DNA of 64,000 nucleotides from Lysobacterales bacterium. Its GTDB lineage: Bacteria; Pseudomonadota; Gammaproteobacteria; Xanthomonadales; SZUA-38. A program made the position numbers and the translations under genes. Positions 40,203-49,378 of the stretch are shown here, in pieces. Position 1 is the stretch's first letter. Each line of letters opens with the position of its first letter. The notes below the pieces were generated by a model. It was not told the origin of the DNA, searched no databases, and saw only the letters and a program-made list of their open reading frames with translations. The DNA lies in the NCBI GenBank assembly GCA_028285525.1, contig JANQOZ010000007.1, forward strand, positions 61,365-125,364, in the 5' to 3' direction.

Positions 40203-40272
40203 TGGATAGCTCAGTTGGTAGAGCAGTCGACTCATAATCGATGGGCCGCGGGTTCGATTCCCGCTCCACTGC
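40200..40272 (+). tRNA. Degenerate tRNA-Met/Ile (CAT)-like gene
   Basis: D-arm (GCTC-AGTTGGTA-GAGC), anticodon arm with loop CTCATAA (anticodon CAT at 40233-40235) and T-arm (GCGGG-TTCGATT-CCCGC) are canonical. But its acceptor 5' strand is formed by CCATGGA, which begins in the CCA of the previous tRNA-like gene. Only 5 of 7 pairs form with TCCACTG, and the 3' end reads CCTCC instead of CCA. The two cloverleaves share three bases and cannot both be processed normally. Confidence 0.65.
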
Positions 40273-40570
40273 CTCCTGAACGAGGCCATTAACGCAAGAA
40301 ACGGGCTTTTGCCCAGGGACCCCTTCCCCGCCTGATCCGGTTTCCGCAGCTTCGGCCGCGGCCGCCGGTGAGGGCAGCAGCACAGACGTTCTGTCGACTG
40401 CCGCTGAACTCGTTGCTCAAAAAACGTAAGGCTTTGGTCTTCCGGCTCGCCCCGCGAAACCGAGGACCGGCGCCGCGCGTCGACGACGGCGGGTACAAGC
40501 AGTTCGCCACGGCTGGGCTGCGGGAAGGGGACTTTTTGTGTCCCGCAAGGGACGCTCCACCCCAATCCCA
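40273..40570 (+). other. Non-coding spacer before the slipin gene
   Basis: About 300 bases without a credible gene; open frames here are GC shadows. There is GC-rich inverted structure (a GCGGGA...TCCCGC stem, about 40520-40547) and an A-run near 40420. No tRNA-like unit was found. It could hold the slipin promoter or leader. Confidence 0.4.
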
Positions 40571-40585
40571 AAGGAGGAACCCATT

Positions 40586-41728
40586 ATGATGGGATTGAAC
40601 AAGGTTGTGATCGCGGACTACGAACGCGGTCTGAAGTACACGAACCGCCGGCTGACCGCCGTGCTTGCTCCGGGCGTTTACCGCTGGCTGAATCGGCCGA
40701 ACCGGAAGGTTGAGGTCCAGGTGGTTGACGTCACCACGGGCCGCCTGCAGCTGCCCCGGATCGAATACCTGGTACGCAATGCGCCGGAGGCCGTGGCGGC
40801 GCAATTTGAGGTGATTGCCATCGGGCCGCAGGAGCTGGGCCTGGTCTACCTGAATGGCCGCCTGAACGGTCTGCTGCAGCCTGGCGCGGTCCAGGTTTTC
40901 TGGAAGGACGCGGCTGATCTGCGGGTCGAGCGGGTGGACCTGTCTGGTTCAATCGAGGTAGATCCGAAGCGAGTCCAGGAAGTGCTGCGAAGCGGCATGC
41001 CCGCGGACGAGAAGCGGGCACTCTACCTTCGGCAGGTCGCTGACCATGAGGCAGGCCTGCTGCTGATCGACGGCCGGTTCGAGCGGCTGCTGGAGCCCGG
41101 CCTGCATGGCTTCTGGGCTGCCACCAGGCCTGTCACCGTAGAGGTGGTGGACCTGCGGCTGCAGGCGCTGGAGGTCAGCGGACAGGAGATGCTGACCAAG
41201 GACAAGGTCTCATTGCGGATTAACCTCGCGGCCAGCTATCGGGTGACCGATCCGGTGAAGGCCCGGGCAGGTTCTGCCGACGTGGTTGATCAGCTTTACC
41301 GGACCCTGCAGTTTGGCCTGCGCCAGGCGGTGGGTGGCCGGGACCTGGAACGCCTGCTGGGCCAGAAGGGTGAGCTGGATGATGAGGTGTTCGCCTACGC
41401 GGCCGCTCAGGTGGAAGGCCTCGGTCTGAGCCTGGAGGCGGTGGGCGTCAAGGACATCATCCTGCCCGGTGACATGAAGGCCATCCTCAATCAGGTGGTG
41501 GAGGCACAGAAGGTTTCTGAAGCCAACGTGATTCGTCGGCGGGAAGAAACCGCGGCTACCCGTAGCCTGCTCAACACCGCCAAGCTGATGGACGACAACC
41601 CCACGCTCCTGCGCCTGAAGGAACTGGAGATGCTGGAGAAGGTCACCGAAAAGATCGACCAGATCACCGTTTACGGTGGCCTGGACGGCGTCCTCAACGA
41701 GCTGGTCAAAATTGGAGGCCAGCGATGA
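40586..41728 (+). CDS. Slipin/SPFH-domain protein without membrane segment
   Basis: A 380-residue protein starting at the first of two ATGs behind AAAGGAGG. It belongs to the slipin branch of the SPFH (stomatin/prohibitin/flotillin) family: ADVVDQLYRTLQFGLRQAVG and EAQKVSEANVIRRREETAA are characteristic. No N-terminal hydrophobic anchor is present, unusual for slipins. The first ~200 residues hold three related modules (about 5-50, 80-120 and 150-200), each of the type E-x-G-L...L-x-P-G-x-h-x-W...V-D, e.g. LLEPGLHGFWA. SPFH proteins make large ring or cage assemblies. Slipins recurrently neighbour RtcB genes, so it may scaffold RNA repair. Ends the island. Confidence 0.85.
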   Translation: MMGLNKVVIADYERGLKYTNRRLTAVLAPGVYRWLNRPNRKVEVQVVDVTTGRLQLPRIEYLVRNAPEAVAAQFEVIAIGPQELGLVYLNGRLNGLLQPGAVQVFWKDAADLRVERVDLSGSIEVDPKRVQEVLRSGMPADEKRALYLRQVADHEAGLLLIDGRFERLLEPGLHGFWAATRPVTVEVVDLRLQALEVSGQEMLTKDKVSLRINLAASYRVTDPVKARAGSADVVDQLYRTLQFGLRQAVGGRDLERLLGQKGELDDEVFAYAAAQVEGLGLSLEAVGVKDIILPGDMKAILNQVVEAQKVSEANVIRRREETAATRSLLNTAKLMDDNPTLLRLKELEMLEKVTEKIDQITVYGGLDGVLNELVKIGGQR

Positions 41729-41769
41729 CCGGGGGCAATCCGACCCGGTTGGGGTTCAACCCCGCTTAG

Positions 41770-41801
41770 CCGGCTGCGGTTTTCCGCAGCCGGTTTTTTT
41801 T
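41770..41801 (+). terminator. Strong intrinsic terminator of the island
   Basis: Perfect 10-bp stem CCGGCTGCGG/CCGCAGCCGG (41770-41793) with loop TTTT and eight T residues. Confidence 0.92.
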
Positions 41802-41913
41802 AGGCTGATTGCGTGCCGACGCGCTGACACAAGACGACGACCTTCTTAACCACTCTTGAGACAAAGCTCGATCTGAATTCGTCATAATATCAACGCGACT
41901 TTGGGGTTTTTGG

Positions 41914-43077
41914 ATGTCAAAACAGACGCTTTTGTGGTCGACTGGTGTGCTCTGCGCTCTAGCAACATGGGTTGCACCAGCCCCCGCTCTAGATTTGGGC
42001 CTGACGTTCACGAGGGTTTACCCAGAGGCTGGCCTTCCAGAGGCTGACAGTCCGTTTTTTGTCGGTATCGAAACCTCCGGTTTTGACGCGTGCAGCTTGT
42101 TTGGTGGAACCAACGTCCATGAGTTCCTTGACGACGACTTTCCGCTACTGAGAATTACGCTGACGCCGGGCCCCGTTGACCCTTGCCCCGCCCCGTTTTC
42201 GGTGGGTCCGGTCAGGCTTTACTTTGGTCCCTATCGAATACCCACCGAGATATTCAACCAGCTTAATGAACGCAGGGATCTCTCAATCGCCGTGGTGCTT
42301 TCCGACGGGCAAGAAGTCGGCTTTGCGGGGACCAGACTCGCTGACCGCGACGAGCCGGCCGAATATGCCGCACAGCAGCTCCAGCCGGGCACCTACTTCA
42401 GCTCCCTACGACCTGGCGCTGCCCTGACCATCGATCGGACAGGAGATCAGATTTTTGTCATTGAAATCGACTATGACCCGGAAACCGGCGCACCGCGCTG
42501 GCGTACTGCCAGCGGCACGTTCTTTCTGGGGGCCGCAGAACTTCAGCTCTTTGACGCCAGCGGCGGTGCCTGCCTCGCGTGTGAATCCACCCGAGGGCCT
42601 TCCGTACGGGAAAGCACCGATTCGATGCATATTGCCGCCGTCGGCAGCGCGCGTCTGATTGTTCACTACGGCGATGAACCCGGGAGAGCAACCGAACTGA
42701 ACCGATTCCCTCTGGCGTCGCGAAGAACCTATGAACCATTGATCAGAGGCACCTTTTCTATACCTGATCTAAGCGGGGAATGGGTGTTTCTCATTGAGCA
42801 GCGACCCGATTCCGAGGCTGAATTTTTTCAGGCAGAACGCGTCACCCTTATGGCGCTCGACCCCGAGCCCGCCGGAATTCAGTCCCTTCCTTTCGTGAGC
42901 TTCGAGGACAAAGAACGAGGCGTCACGCTGACCTGCAGTCGCCGGGGCCGAGACCGGCCGGTCCTCTGCAACTTAACCGGGCCGGACTACAGCCTGATAT
43001 TTGAGAGAGAAAATACATCACCGGATCGCCTGGTGGGTCGCACGGGGCGCCGTGTCGGTATCCGGCTTCGGCGCTAG
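41914..43077 (+). CDS. Secreted hypothetical protein
   Basis: A 387-residue protein, not recognised. Signal peptide about 1-25 (LCALATWVAPAPALD); the remaining part is rich in beta-strand-like and acidic segments, with pairs of cysteines (ACSLFGG and DPCPAPF; ACLACES), so it is probably an exported beta-rich protein. Its stop (TAG) is shared within a CTAG palindrome with the stop of the iron-sulfur gene on the other strand. It has no neighbour in the same direction. The slipin terminator precedes it. Codon use is somewhat less GC-biased than in neighbours. Confidence 0.65.
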   Translation: MSKQTLLWSTGVLCALATWVAPAPALDLGLTFTRVYPEAGLPEADSPFFVGIETSGFDACSLFGGTNVHEFLDDDFPLLRITLTPGPVDPCPAPFSVGPVRLYFGPYRIPTEIFNQLNERRDLSIAVVLSDGQEVGFAGTRLADRDEPAEYAAQQLQPGTYFSSLRPGAALTIDRTGDQIFVIEIDYDPETGAPRWRTASGTFFLGAAELQLFDASGGACLACESTRGPSVRESTDSMHIAAVGSARLIVHYGDEPGRATELNRFPLASRRTYEPLIRGTFSIPDLSGEWVFLIEQRPDSEAEFFQAERVTLMALDPEPAGIQSLPFVSFEDKERGVTLTCSRRGRDRPVLCNLTGPDYSLIFERENTSPDRLVGRTGRRVGIRLRR

Positions 43078-44057
43078 CCGCTCGCCAATCGCTCCGCCCG
43101 GCGGGCCAGCTTCTCCACCAGGTTGAAGCCGACGTCGGGCCGAGACCACGGGCAGACCGCTATGCAGATGGCGCAGCCCGAGGTTTCCGCAAAGAAAGGT
43201 ATGCACTCGTCGAAGTCGACGTACCACTTCTCGGTGCCCCGCACGGTTTGTTTTTCCGGCTTGATCGCGATCGGCGGGCAGGCGTTCTCGCAGACTTTGC
43301 AGCGGGTGCAGAAATCGTCGATCCCGAATTCACGCTGGGGCGTCGGCGCAAACGGCGCATCGGTCAGCACCGCGCCCAGCCGAAACGCTGAGCCGAATTC
43401 CGGGTTGATGATGGAGCCGTGTTTGCCCAATTCACCAAAGCCGCACTCGATCGCCGGCGGAATCATCAGGATCTTTCCGACCATCGGCCCGGTCACCGCC
43501 TCAGCCTGCCATCCCTGACTACGTACCCAGGCAGCCACTTTTTTGGCTACCTTCGCGGCCCGCAGATACTGGCGCGTCACGTCTTTCCCGCCCCGCAGCT
43601 CAGGCACGTGGCGCAGTTCCTCGAAGTCATGCTGCACCCCCAGCATCACCACGTTGGGCAGATCGTTCTGCTCGTGTTCGTACACCCACTCCGGGCGCAT
43701 CCGCGCCACGCCGGTCATCTCGCAGTCGCCGGCGTCGACAAACTGCTTGAGCTCAGCCGTCCAGTCATCGGGAGAGCGGGAGGTCTTTTCTGGCGCCACC
43801 GGCGGCAGCGGAGATTCCACGGCCTCCTTACGGCGGGTGCGCAGGTCGACCATTTCCTCATCCGGTTTCTCGTGTTGGTAAAACCAGAGCTGTGCCTGAC
43901 CGAAGCTTACGGCATCCATATCCGGTGCCCACCAAACCATGGCCGGCGGACGGTGATGGGTCTCCCCTAAGCCGTTGACCGGATTCCCGCGATAGTCACC
44001 CAGCAGCGCCAGAAATTCCGGATTGGGACTGTAGGGTCGATAGGGATTTTTTGGCAT
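43074..44057 (-). CDS. Double 4Fe-4S reductive dehalogenase-like protein
   Basis: A 327-residue protein if started at the ATG behind GGGAGAGAG (44057); longer upstream frames are less likely. It carries two 4Fe-4S motifs near the C-terminus: CTRCKVCENACPP and, after a spacer, CAICIAVCPW. The N-terminal two-thirds resemble the corrinoid-binding-like scaffold of the reductive-dehalogenase/QueG group (e.g. GHGSIINPEFGSAFRLGAVLT here GKHGSIINPEFGSAFRLG). No Tat signal or queuosine-specific context is present, so function is open: a soluble iron-sulfur oxidoreductase. It converges on the hypothetical protein with overlapping stops. Confidence 0.75.
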   Translation of the reverse strand: MPKNPYRPYSPNPEFLALLGDYRGNPVNGLGETHHRPPAMVWWAPDMDAVSFGQAQLWFYQHEKPDEEMVDLRTRRKEAVESPLPPVAPEKTSRSPDDWTAELKQFVDAGDCEMTGVARMRPEWVYEHEQNDLPNVVMLGVQHDFEELRHVPELRGGKDVTRQYLRAAKVAKKVAAWVRSQGWQAEAVTGPMVGKILMIPPAIECGFGELGKHGSIINPEFGSAFRLGAVLTDAPFAPTPQREFGIDDFCTRCKVCENACPPIAIKPEKQTVRGTEKWYVDFDECIPFFAETSGCAICIAVCPWSRPDVGFNLVEKLARRAERLASG

Positions 44058-44278
44058 ATGACTCTCTCCCGCGAGCATGTGTTGCCGCGCGAATCCCCTC
44101 GTTGAGCGGTATTCGCCGGCACACCGCGGGCCCACGATGAACTGATCAGCACCTTCGTTCAAGTCGTTCCGAAGAGACAAGGTCGCCCAAAACACGATTC
44201 TCTGCCGTCGATCGATCGCTCGGAGCGCCTGAGTGTGTCGACAGAAACAGGAAAAATCCGGCAAGGTGTTTTAGGCTT

Positions 44279-44887
44279 TTGGTATTCGATTCAAACCCGG
44301 ACCTGCTTGTGGCCGATCTGCAAAGCACAACACGCCTGCTTGAACGCTATCGCGACGGCGAACAGGCGGCCCGTGATGCGCTGGTTGCGCGGTATCTGCC
44401 GATCCTGCGGCGCTGGGCTCACGGTCGGTTACCCGAACGCACGCGGGACACGACAGATACGGACGACCTGGTGCAGGTCACCTTCATGCGGGCAATCAAG
44501 AGCCTCGACCGCTTCGAGTCCGAGCGCCCGGGCGCCTTTCTCGCCTACCTGCGCACCATCTTTATGAACCTGGTCCGCGACGAAGTGCGACGCCGCGCCG
44601 CACGACCGAACACCGAACCCATGACGCGATCCATGCCGGCTCAGCAAAGCTCGCAGGTGGAGAAGGCCGTGGGTCACGAGGTGATGGAAGCTTACGAGCG
44701 CGGGCTAGGCAAGCTGCCGGAAAACAAGCGCATCGCCGTGATCATGCGCGTGGAGTTCGGCATGAGCTTCGACCAGGTGGCCGAGGAGCTCGAAATGGCG
44801 AGCGCCAACGCGGCGCGAATGATGGTCACCCGCGCACTGGAAAAGCTGGCAACCTATCTGCCGGAAGACACCGGCGCTAACCCGTGA
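44279..44887 (+). CDS. ECF-type RNA polymerase sigma factor coupled to a Hanks kinase
   Basis: A 202-residue ECF sigma factor. Region 2: RYLPILRRWAHGRLPER, TDDLVQVTFMRAIKSLDRFE and AYLRTIFMNLVRDEVRRR; region 4: GLGKLPENKRIAVIMRVEFGMSFDQVAEELEMASANAARMMVTRALEKL (given in parts). The start is uncertain: TTG 44279 is the longest; GTG or TTG near 44307-44310 are alternatives. The kinase gene overlaps by four bases, which fits the kinase-controlled ECF groups, where the Ser/Thr kinase activates the sigma factor by phosphorylation (precedent: EcfP/PknT). No anti-sigma factor is nearby. Confidence 0.85.
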   Translation: MVFDSNPDLLVADLQSTTRLLERYRDGEQAARDALVARYLPILRRWAHGRLPERTRDTTDTDDLVQVTFMRAIKSLDRFESERPGAFLAYLRTIFMNLVRDEVRRRAARPNTEPMTRSMPAQQSSQVEKAVGHEVMEAYERGLGKLPENKRIAVIMRVEFGMSFDQVAEELEMASANAARMMVTRALEKLATYLPEDTGANP

Positions 44888-47076
44888 CCAAAGAGACCGA
44901 GGCAGGACCCAGCGAACAACAGCAGCAGCTGATGACGCTGATCACCGAAGCGTTTCGCGGTGTCTCGACGCAGCCGGAGCGCGAGCCCGGGCTGTTCCTA
45001 TGGCGTCATCTCGAGGTCATGGAAAAAATCGGCGAGGGAGGCTTTGGCGAGGTATACCGAGCCTATGACTCGCAGCTCCGTCGCGACGTCGCCCTGAAGC
45101 TGAACCGCGGCAGCGATGCTGACCGGCTTGCCAGAGAAGGGGTGATGGCTGAGGCGAGGCGTATGGCGCGGCTGCGTCATCCGAACATCCTCGCCGTTCA
45201 TGGCGCTGACGAGGCTGACGGCCGGATGGGCATCTGGTTTGATCTGCTCCATGGCGAAACGCTCGAAGAGCGATGCAGATCCCAGACCAGGCTCGAACCC
45301 AACGAAGTGCTCGAGCTCGCCCGCCCAATAGCCTCCGCTCTGAGTCTGATTCATACGCGGGGGCTGGTGCATGGCGACGTCAAGCCGGCCAACATCATGG
45401 TGCTCGATGACGGCTCCCCGATGCTGATGGATTTTGGCGCGGCGACCGAGCCCCTCCGGCCCCAGCTCCAGACGGCGGGCTCGCCGCTCCTGATGGCGCC
45501 GGAGCAGTTCACCGGATCCTCCGCATCCCCGGCGTCTGACGTTTATGCGCTGGGCGCAACGCTCTTCCGCCTGCTTACGGGCCGCTACCCGCTAGCGGCG
45601 GATTCCTTCGACGAGCTTGCGGACCTGCACGAGACGGCAACACGGCCCGAGCTCTCAGGTCTGCCCCGGGCCTGGCGTCCGCTGCTGGCGCAGCTGCTCG
45701 ATCGTAACCCCGCCAACCGTCCCAGCGCGGAGCAGGTCGAAAACCGCCTTCGGTTTATCGCTGAGGCGCCGCAGCGGCGCCGGCGAAGAGCCGCTCTGAC
45801 CACGGTCATTGGATCGCTGGTGATCGCCACCACCGTCGCGGTCATCGCCGCGCGCGTTCAGTCGCAAAGTCAGCAGCGCACTGAAGCGGTTAAAAACACG
45901 CTCGTGGAGGCGATTCAAACGGTCTCGCCCATGCGCAGCAGCAGCCCCGCCACCATCCAGAATTTGTACCAGAACCTGCTGAGCCTGGCCGAAACGCGTC
46001 TGGAACAGTTTCCCCAGGGGCAGGCGGACATGATGCTTTCGGCCTCGGAAGCCCTGGCGGGCTTTGGCGATACGGAAAAGGCGATCGCCGGCGCCGAGCG
46101 TGCTGTAGAGCTCCTCGAAGCAGACTCTGCTACCAGCAGGCACTCGCTCGCAACCGCCTACGGCATGTTGGCGACAGCCTACAACCAGGCCGAAGACTTC
46201 AACGCGTCGCTCGCTACCGCAAGAAAGTTGCTGGCGATTATCGAAGGCCAGGATTTCAAATCGGTCCCGGAACTGCGGCTGGCCGCGAGGAACAAAGTCT
46301 TTTTTGCACTCGACGGCTTGGGTCGATGGCAGGAAGCGATTGCGGCACAGATCGATCTACTGGCCGCTCGGGCTGAGCATTACGGCAGCGACAGCATGCG
46401 GGTCGCCGTTGACCACCACAACCTCGCGACAATCCTGATCAACGTTGGAGACTATGACCAGGCAGTAGGCCACTCGCAGCGTGCCGTTGAGATCCTCGCA
46501 GCGAACGGTCACGCTGAATCGGCGCGCATGGGAATTGCGCTTGGCGCCTTGGGTCGAGGCCAGCTGAGCCAGGGCGATCTTGCCGCGGCCACAGAAACAC
46601 AGGCGCTTGCTCAGGGACTTCTGGAAAGCTTCTTTGGGCCCGATCATCGGCGGGTGCTGGGACTCGAAATTCTCAAAGCCCGAATCAATCTCGCTCGGGG
46701 AAACACAGATCCGAGCATCAAAAGGCTCAAAGAACTCGAGAACGCCGAAGCCTTGACCGAGCTCGATCGCTTTCAGCTCTTGCGAGTGCTGGCCTACGCC
46801 GCCACGGATGCCCGGCAGTGGGTCGAGGCCACTTCCTACTGGGACAAAGCACTGGAACAGATGCCCGACGGAGAACGTCCAATCCGCCCGGTGCTGGAAG
46901 CGACCCGGTCCTACAGCGCCTATCAGGCGGGAATCAGCGAGTTGTCACCGTTACCATCCCTGAATGACACGCTCGCGGCGCTTGCCGAGCGGGGGCTTGA
47001 AAACGTGTGGGGGACGGAACGCCTGAAACGCTGGGCCGAAGAGTTTAGGGAGCCTCCAGCAGCTGCTGGTCCATAG
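44884..47076 (+). CDS. Hanks-type Ser/Thr kinase with TPR domain
   Basis: A 730-residue protein from GTG 44884. The kinase (about 45-290) has GEGGFGEVYRAYD, the ATP lysine in RDVALKL, HGDVKPANIM (HRD replaced by HGD, so a non-RD kinase) and DFGAAT. A single membrane segment (about 300-320, VIGSLVIATTVAVIAA) anchors it, then a helical TPR-like periplasmic region (about 340-720). It probably senses an envelope signal and phosphorylates the sigma factor whose gene overlaps its start. Its 3' end overlaps that of the second kinase by 32 bases on the other strand. Confidence 0.9.
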   Translation: MTKETEAGPSEQQQQLMTLITEAFRGVSTQPEREPGLFLWRHLEVMEKIGEGGFGEVYRAYDSQLRRDVALKLNRGSDADRLAREGVMAEARRMARLRHPNILAVHGADEADGRMGIWFDLLHGETLEERCRSQTRLEPNEVLELARPIASALSLIHTRGLVHGDVKPANIMVLDDGSPMLMDFGAATEPLRPQLQTAGSPLLMAPEQFTGSSASPASDVYALGATLFRLLTGRYPLAADSFDELADLHETATRPELSGLPRAWRPLLAQLLDRNPANRPSAEQVENRLRFIAEAPQRRRRRAALTTVIGSLVIATTVAVIAARVQSQSQQRTEAVKNTLVEAIQTVSPMRSSSPATIQNLYQNLLSLAETRLEQFPQGQADMMLSASEALAGFGDTEKAIAGAERAVELLEADSATSRHSLATAYGMLATAYNQAEDFNASLATARKLLAIIEGQDFKSVPELRLAARNKVFFALDGLGRWQEAIAAQIDLLAARAEHYGSDSMRVAVDHHNLATILINVGDYDQAVGHSQRAVEILAANGHAESARMGIALGALGRGQLSQGDLAAATETQALAQGLLESFFGPDHRRVLGLEILKARINLARGNTDPSIKRLKELENAEALTELDRFQLLRVLAYAATDARQWVEATSYWDKALEQMPDGERPIRPVLEATRSYSAYQAGISELSPLPSLNDTLAALAERGLENVWGTERLKRWAEEFREPPAAAGP

Positions 47077-49378
47077 TATCGAGCTGATCGAACCACGAAT
47101 CCGGCGTGTCCTCGTTGGCCTGGTAGGCCTGTCTGGCGAGCAAGGCATGCTCCCGCGCTTGGCTGAGCTGGCCGAGCTGCTGGCGCGCAAGCGCCACCTT
47201 GTAGTGAAAGCGACCCGTGTAAAGGTGATCAGCGCCGTAAGCCTCCGGCGCTCTGTCCGCCACCGCCTGAAGCTCGACTGCCGCCTCCGCATAGCGCTTC
47301 GCGTTCAGCATCAAGCTGCCGAAGTTGTGGCGAAGCAGCAGCGTTTCCGGATGCTCAGCGCCCAGGTTTCCTGCGATCATCCGGTAAGCCTCCCCGGACG
47401 CGTCAACCGCCTTGCCCAGATCCCCCAGCAGCTCGTAGGTCTGCGCCAGGTTTCCCAGCGCGATTGCCAGATCGGGATGCGCGTCACTGATTTCCCGGTG
47501 TAGCTCGATGCTTTTCTCGTAAGCCTCAACCGACTTTGGATAGTTCTCCTGGTAGTCGTACACCACCGCCAAGTTGTTATAGAGCACGGCATGATTCAGC
47601 GGATCGATCGTGACACCCTGCGCGATCAGCGTCTGTGCCTCAAACCCTAGATCAACCGCCTCGTCATAGCGCTCGAGATTGGGCAGCAGCCCAGTCAGTC
47701 CGATCAGCGTGTCCAGATAAACGGTCCGACCGAGCGTCGATGAATCTTTCGCAGCGAGGGCTTTGGCCGTCTCAAAGGCTGTTAGAGCGTTCTCATAATC
47801 ACCCTCATTCCAAAGGAGGGTCCCGAGCTGCGCGTGCGCTTTGGCCTCGTTACGTGTTGGGCCATGCAGTTGAAAGTGAGCGAGCGCTAGCTCCAGCTGC
47901 TTCCGAGCCGCCTCCACCTTAGCCTGGCCTGAAAGCGCGATCCCGATCGTGTAGCGCAAATCCGCCTGGAGCGCCGGCTGTCCGGCAAAATCCGAGTCGA
48001 TGCTTGGAATTGACCCCAGCACCGCGTCAGCAATGGTCGTTTCACCGCCGCTTTGGAACGGGTCGGACGTTGAAATCATCTCGAGCAGAAACGACTTTGC
48101 CGCCTCGGCCCGATCGGCCTCCTGCCGGGCCAGGCGCGCGCTTTGCGTCACGCTGATCAGCGCACCCGACAGCGCGATGATCACCACCGCAACCGCAATC
48201 GACACCGTCCGATGGCGCTGGAGGAACTTGCCGGTTCGATACAGGCGAGACGCGCCGCGCGCGTTGACCGGGTGCCCTGACAGGTAGCGCTCAATATCCC
48301 GCGACAAGGAACCGGCGGAGCCGTAGCGCCGGTCAGGCTCCTTGCTCAGAGCCGTCATCACAATCCGATCGATGTCTCCTCGAAGCTGACGCTTGAGCTC
48401 ACCGGCGGTGGTCAGCCCGAGTGGCGGAGCTGATCGGCGTTTCGAGACCCGTTCGCTGGGATCGTCCGGAATGGTGTGGCAGACGGTGCGCTCCACTTCG
48501 GCCGGCGTCAGCGTCGAGATCTGATAAGGCCGTACGCCGGTCAGCATCTCGTAAAGCATGACGCCGAGCGAGTAGACGTCCGTCGCCTGGTTGACCTTTT
48601 CACCCAGCACCTGCTCCGGGCTCGCGTACTCGGGCGTCAGGGCCTGAAACCGGGTCAGGGTTTTGCCGTCGGGAAGACCGAACGACTCCGGGTCCATGAC
48701 CTTGGCGATGCCAAAATCAATAACGCGAGGCTCACCGTCTTCATCCACCAGCACGTTGCCCGGCTTGATATCCCGATGAACAATGCCCCGACTGTGCGCT
48801 ACGTCCAGCGCGTCGCAGACCTTCTGCAGCAGCGCCAGCCGGCTTGGGACGTCGAGCTTCTCCTGGGCGCAATAGGCGGTGATGGACTGACCCCGGATCA
48901 GCTCCATTGCCACATAGGGAAGCCCGCCATCGGTTGTCCCGCCGTCGATCAGCCGAGCGATGCCGGGGTGCTCCAACGTCGCCAGGATCTGCCGCTCTGC
49001 ATGAAACCGCGCGAGCATGGGCCCCGACATGCGCTGAGTCTCGAAGACCTTGACCGCTACCTCTTGCTCAAACTCACCGTCAGCCCGCCTTGCCCGGAAC
49101 ACCCGGCCGGCACCACCGGCGCCGATCTCTTCCAGCAGTTCGAACCGCCCGGCCCGGTCGCCAGGACCGGCCAGCACGTTGGGCATCACCGGTTGATCGA
49201 GCATGCTGTCCTCAACCTGGTCAGCGGCCAGCAGTTTGAGCACCATCGTCAGCAGCTCCGGATGCTCCTGACACTCTGCGGCGAGCCAGCGATAGCGGCC
49301 CTCCTCAGGCTGCTCGAGGCTCTGATTAAACAGGGCCAGCGCCTGGCGCTGGATCGCTTGTGAGGTGGTTGGTTCCAA
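47045..49378 (-). CDS. Second Hanks-type Ser/Thr kinase with TPR domain
   Basis: A 777-residue protein. Kinase about 75-345: GAGGAGRVFRARR, EVAVKVFE, HRDIKPGNVL (RD kinase) and DFGIAK; membrane segment about 395-415 (VSIAVAVVIIALSGALISV); TPR-containing C-terminal half (about 440-770, e.g. YNNLAVVYDYQENYPKSVEAYEK). An N-terminal helical segment (about 1-60) precedes the kinase. Same architecture as the neighbouring kinase but with a canonical HRD and opposite direction, so the two are distant paralogues arranged tail to tail. No sigma factor gene adjoins its start. Confidence 0.9.
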   Translation of the reverse strand: MEPTTSQAIQRQALALFNQSLEQPEEGRYRWLAAECQEHPELLTMVLKLLAADQVEDSMLDQPVMPNVLAGPGDRAGRFELLEEIGAGGAGRVFRARRADGEFEQEVAVKVFETQRMSGPMLARFHAERQILATLEHPGIARLIDGGTTDGGLPYVAMELIRGQSITAYCAQEKLDVPSRLALLQKVCDALDVAHSRGIVHRDIKPGNVLVDEDGEPRVIDFGIAKVMDPESFGLPDGKTLTRFQALTPEYASPEQVLGEKVNQATDVYSLGVMLYEMLTGVRPYQISTLTPAEVERTVCHTIPDDPSERVSKRRSAPPLGLTTAGELKRQLRGDIDRIVMTALSKEPDRRYGSAGSLSRDIERYLSGHPVNARGASRLYRTGKFLQRHRTVSIAVAVVIIALSGALISVTQSARLARQEADRAEAAKSFLLEMISTSDPFQSGGETTIADAVLGSIPSIDSDFAGQPALQADLRYTIGIALSGQAKVEAARKQLELALAHFQLHGPTRNEAKAHAQLGTLLWNEGDYENALTAFETAKALAAKDSSTLGRTVYLDTLIGLTGLLPNLERYDEAVDLGFEAQTLIAQGVTIDPLNHAVLYNNLAVVYDYQENYPKSVEAYEKSIELHREISDAHPDLAIALGNLAQTYELLGDLGKAVDASGEAYRMIAGNLGAEHPETLLLRHNFGSLMLNAKRYAEAAVELQAVADRAPEAYGADHLYTGRFHYKVALARQQLGQLSQAREHALLARQAYQANEDTPDSWFDQLDTMDQQLLEAP

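Noticed and set aside
40138..40383. Minus-strand open frame across the tRNA-like pair
   Set aside because: It is antisense to the cloverleaves and has no initiation signals or recognisable domain.
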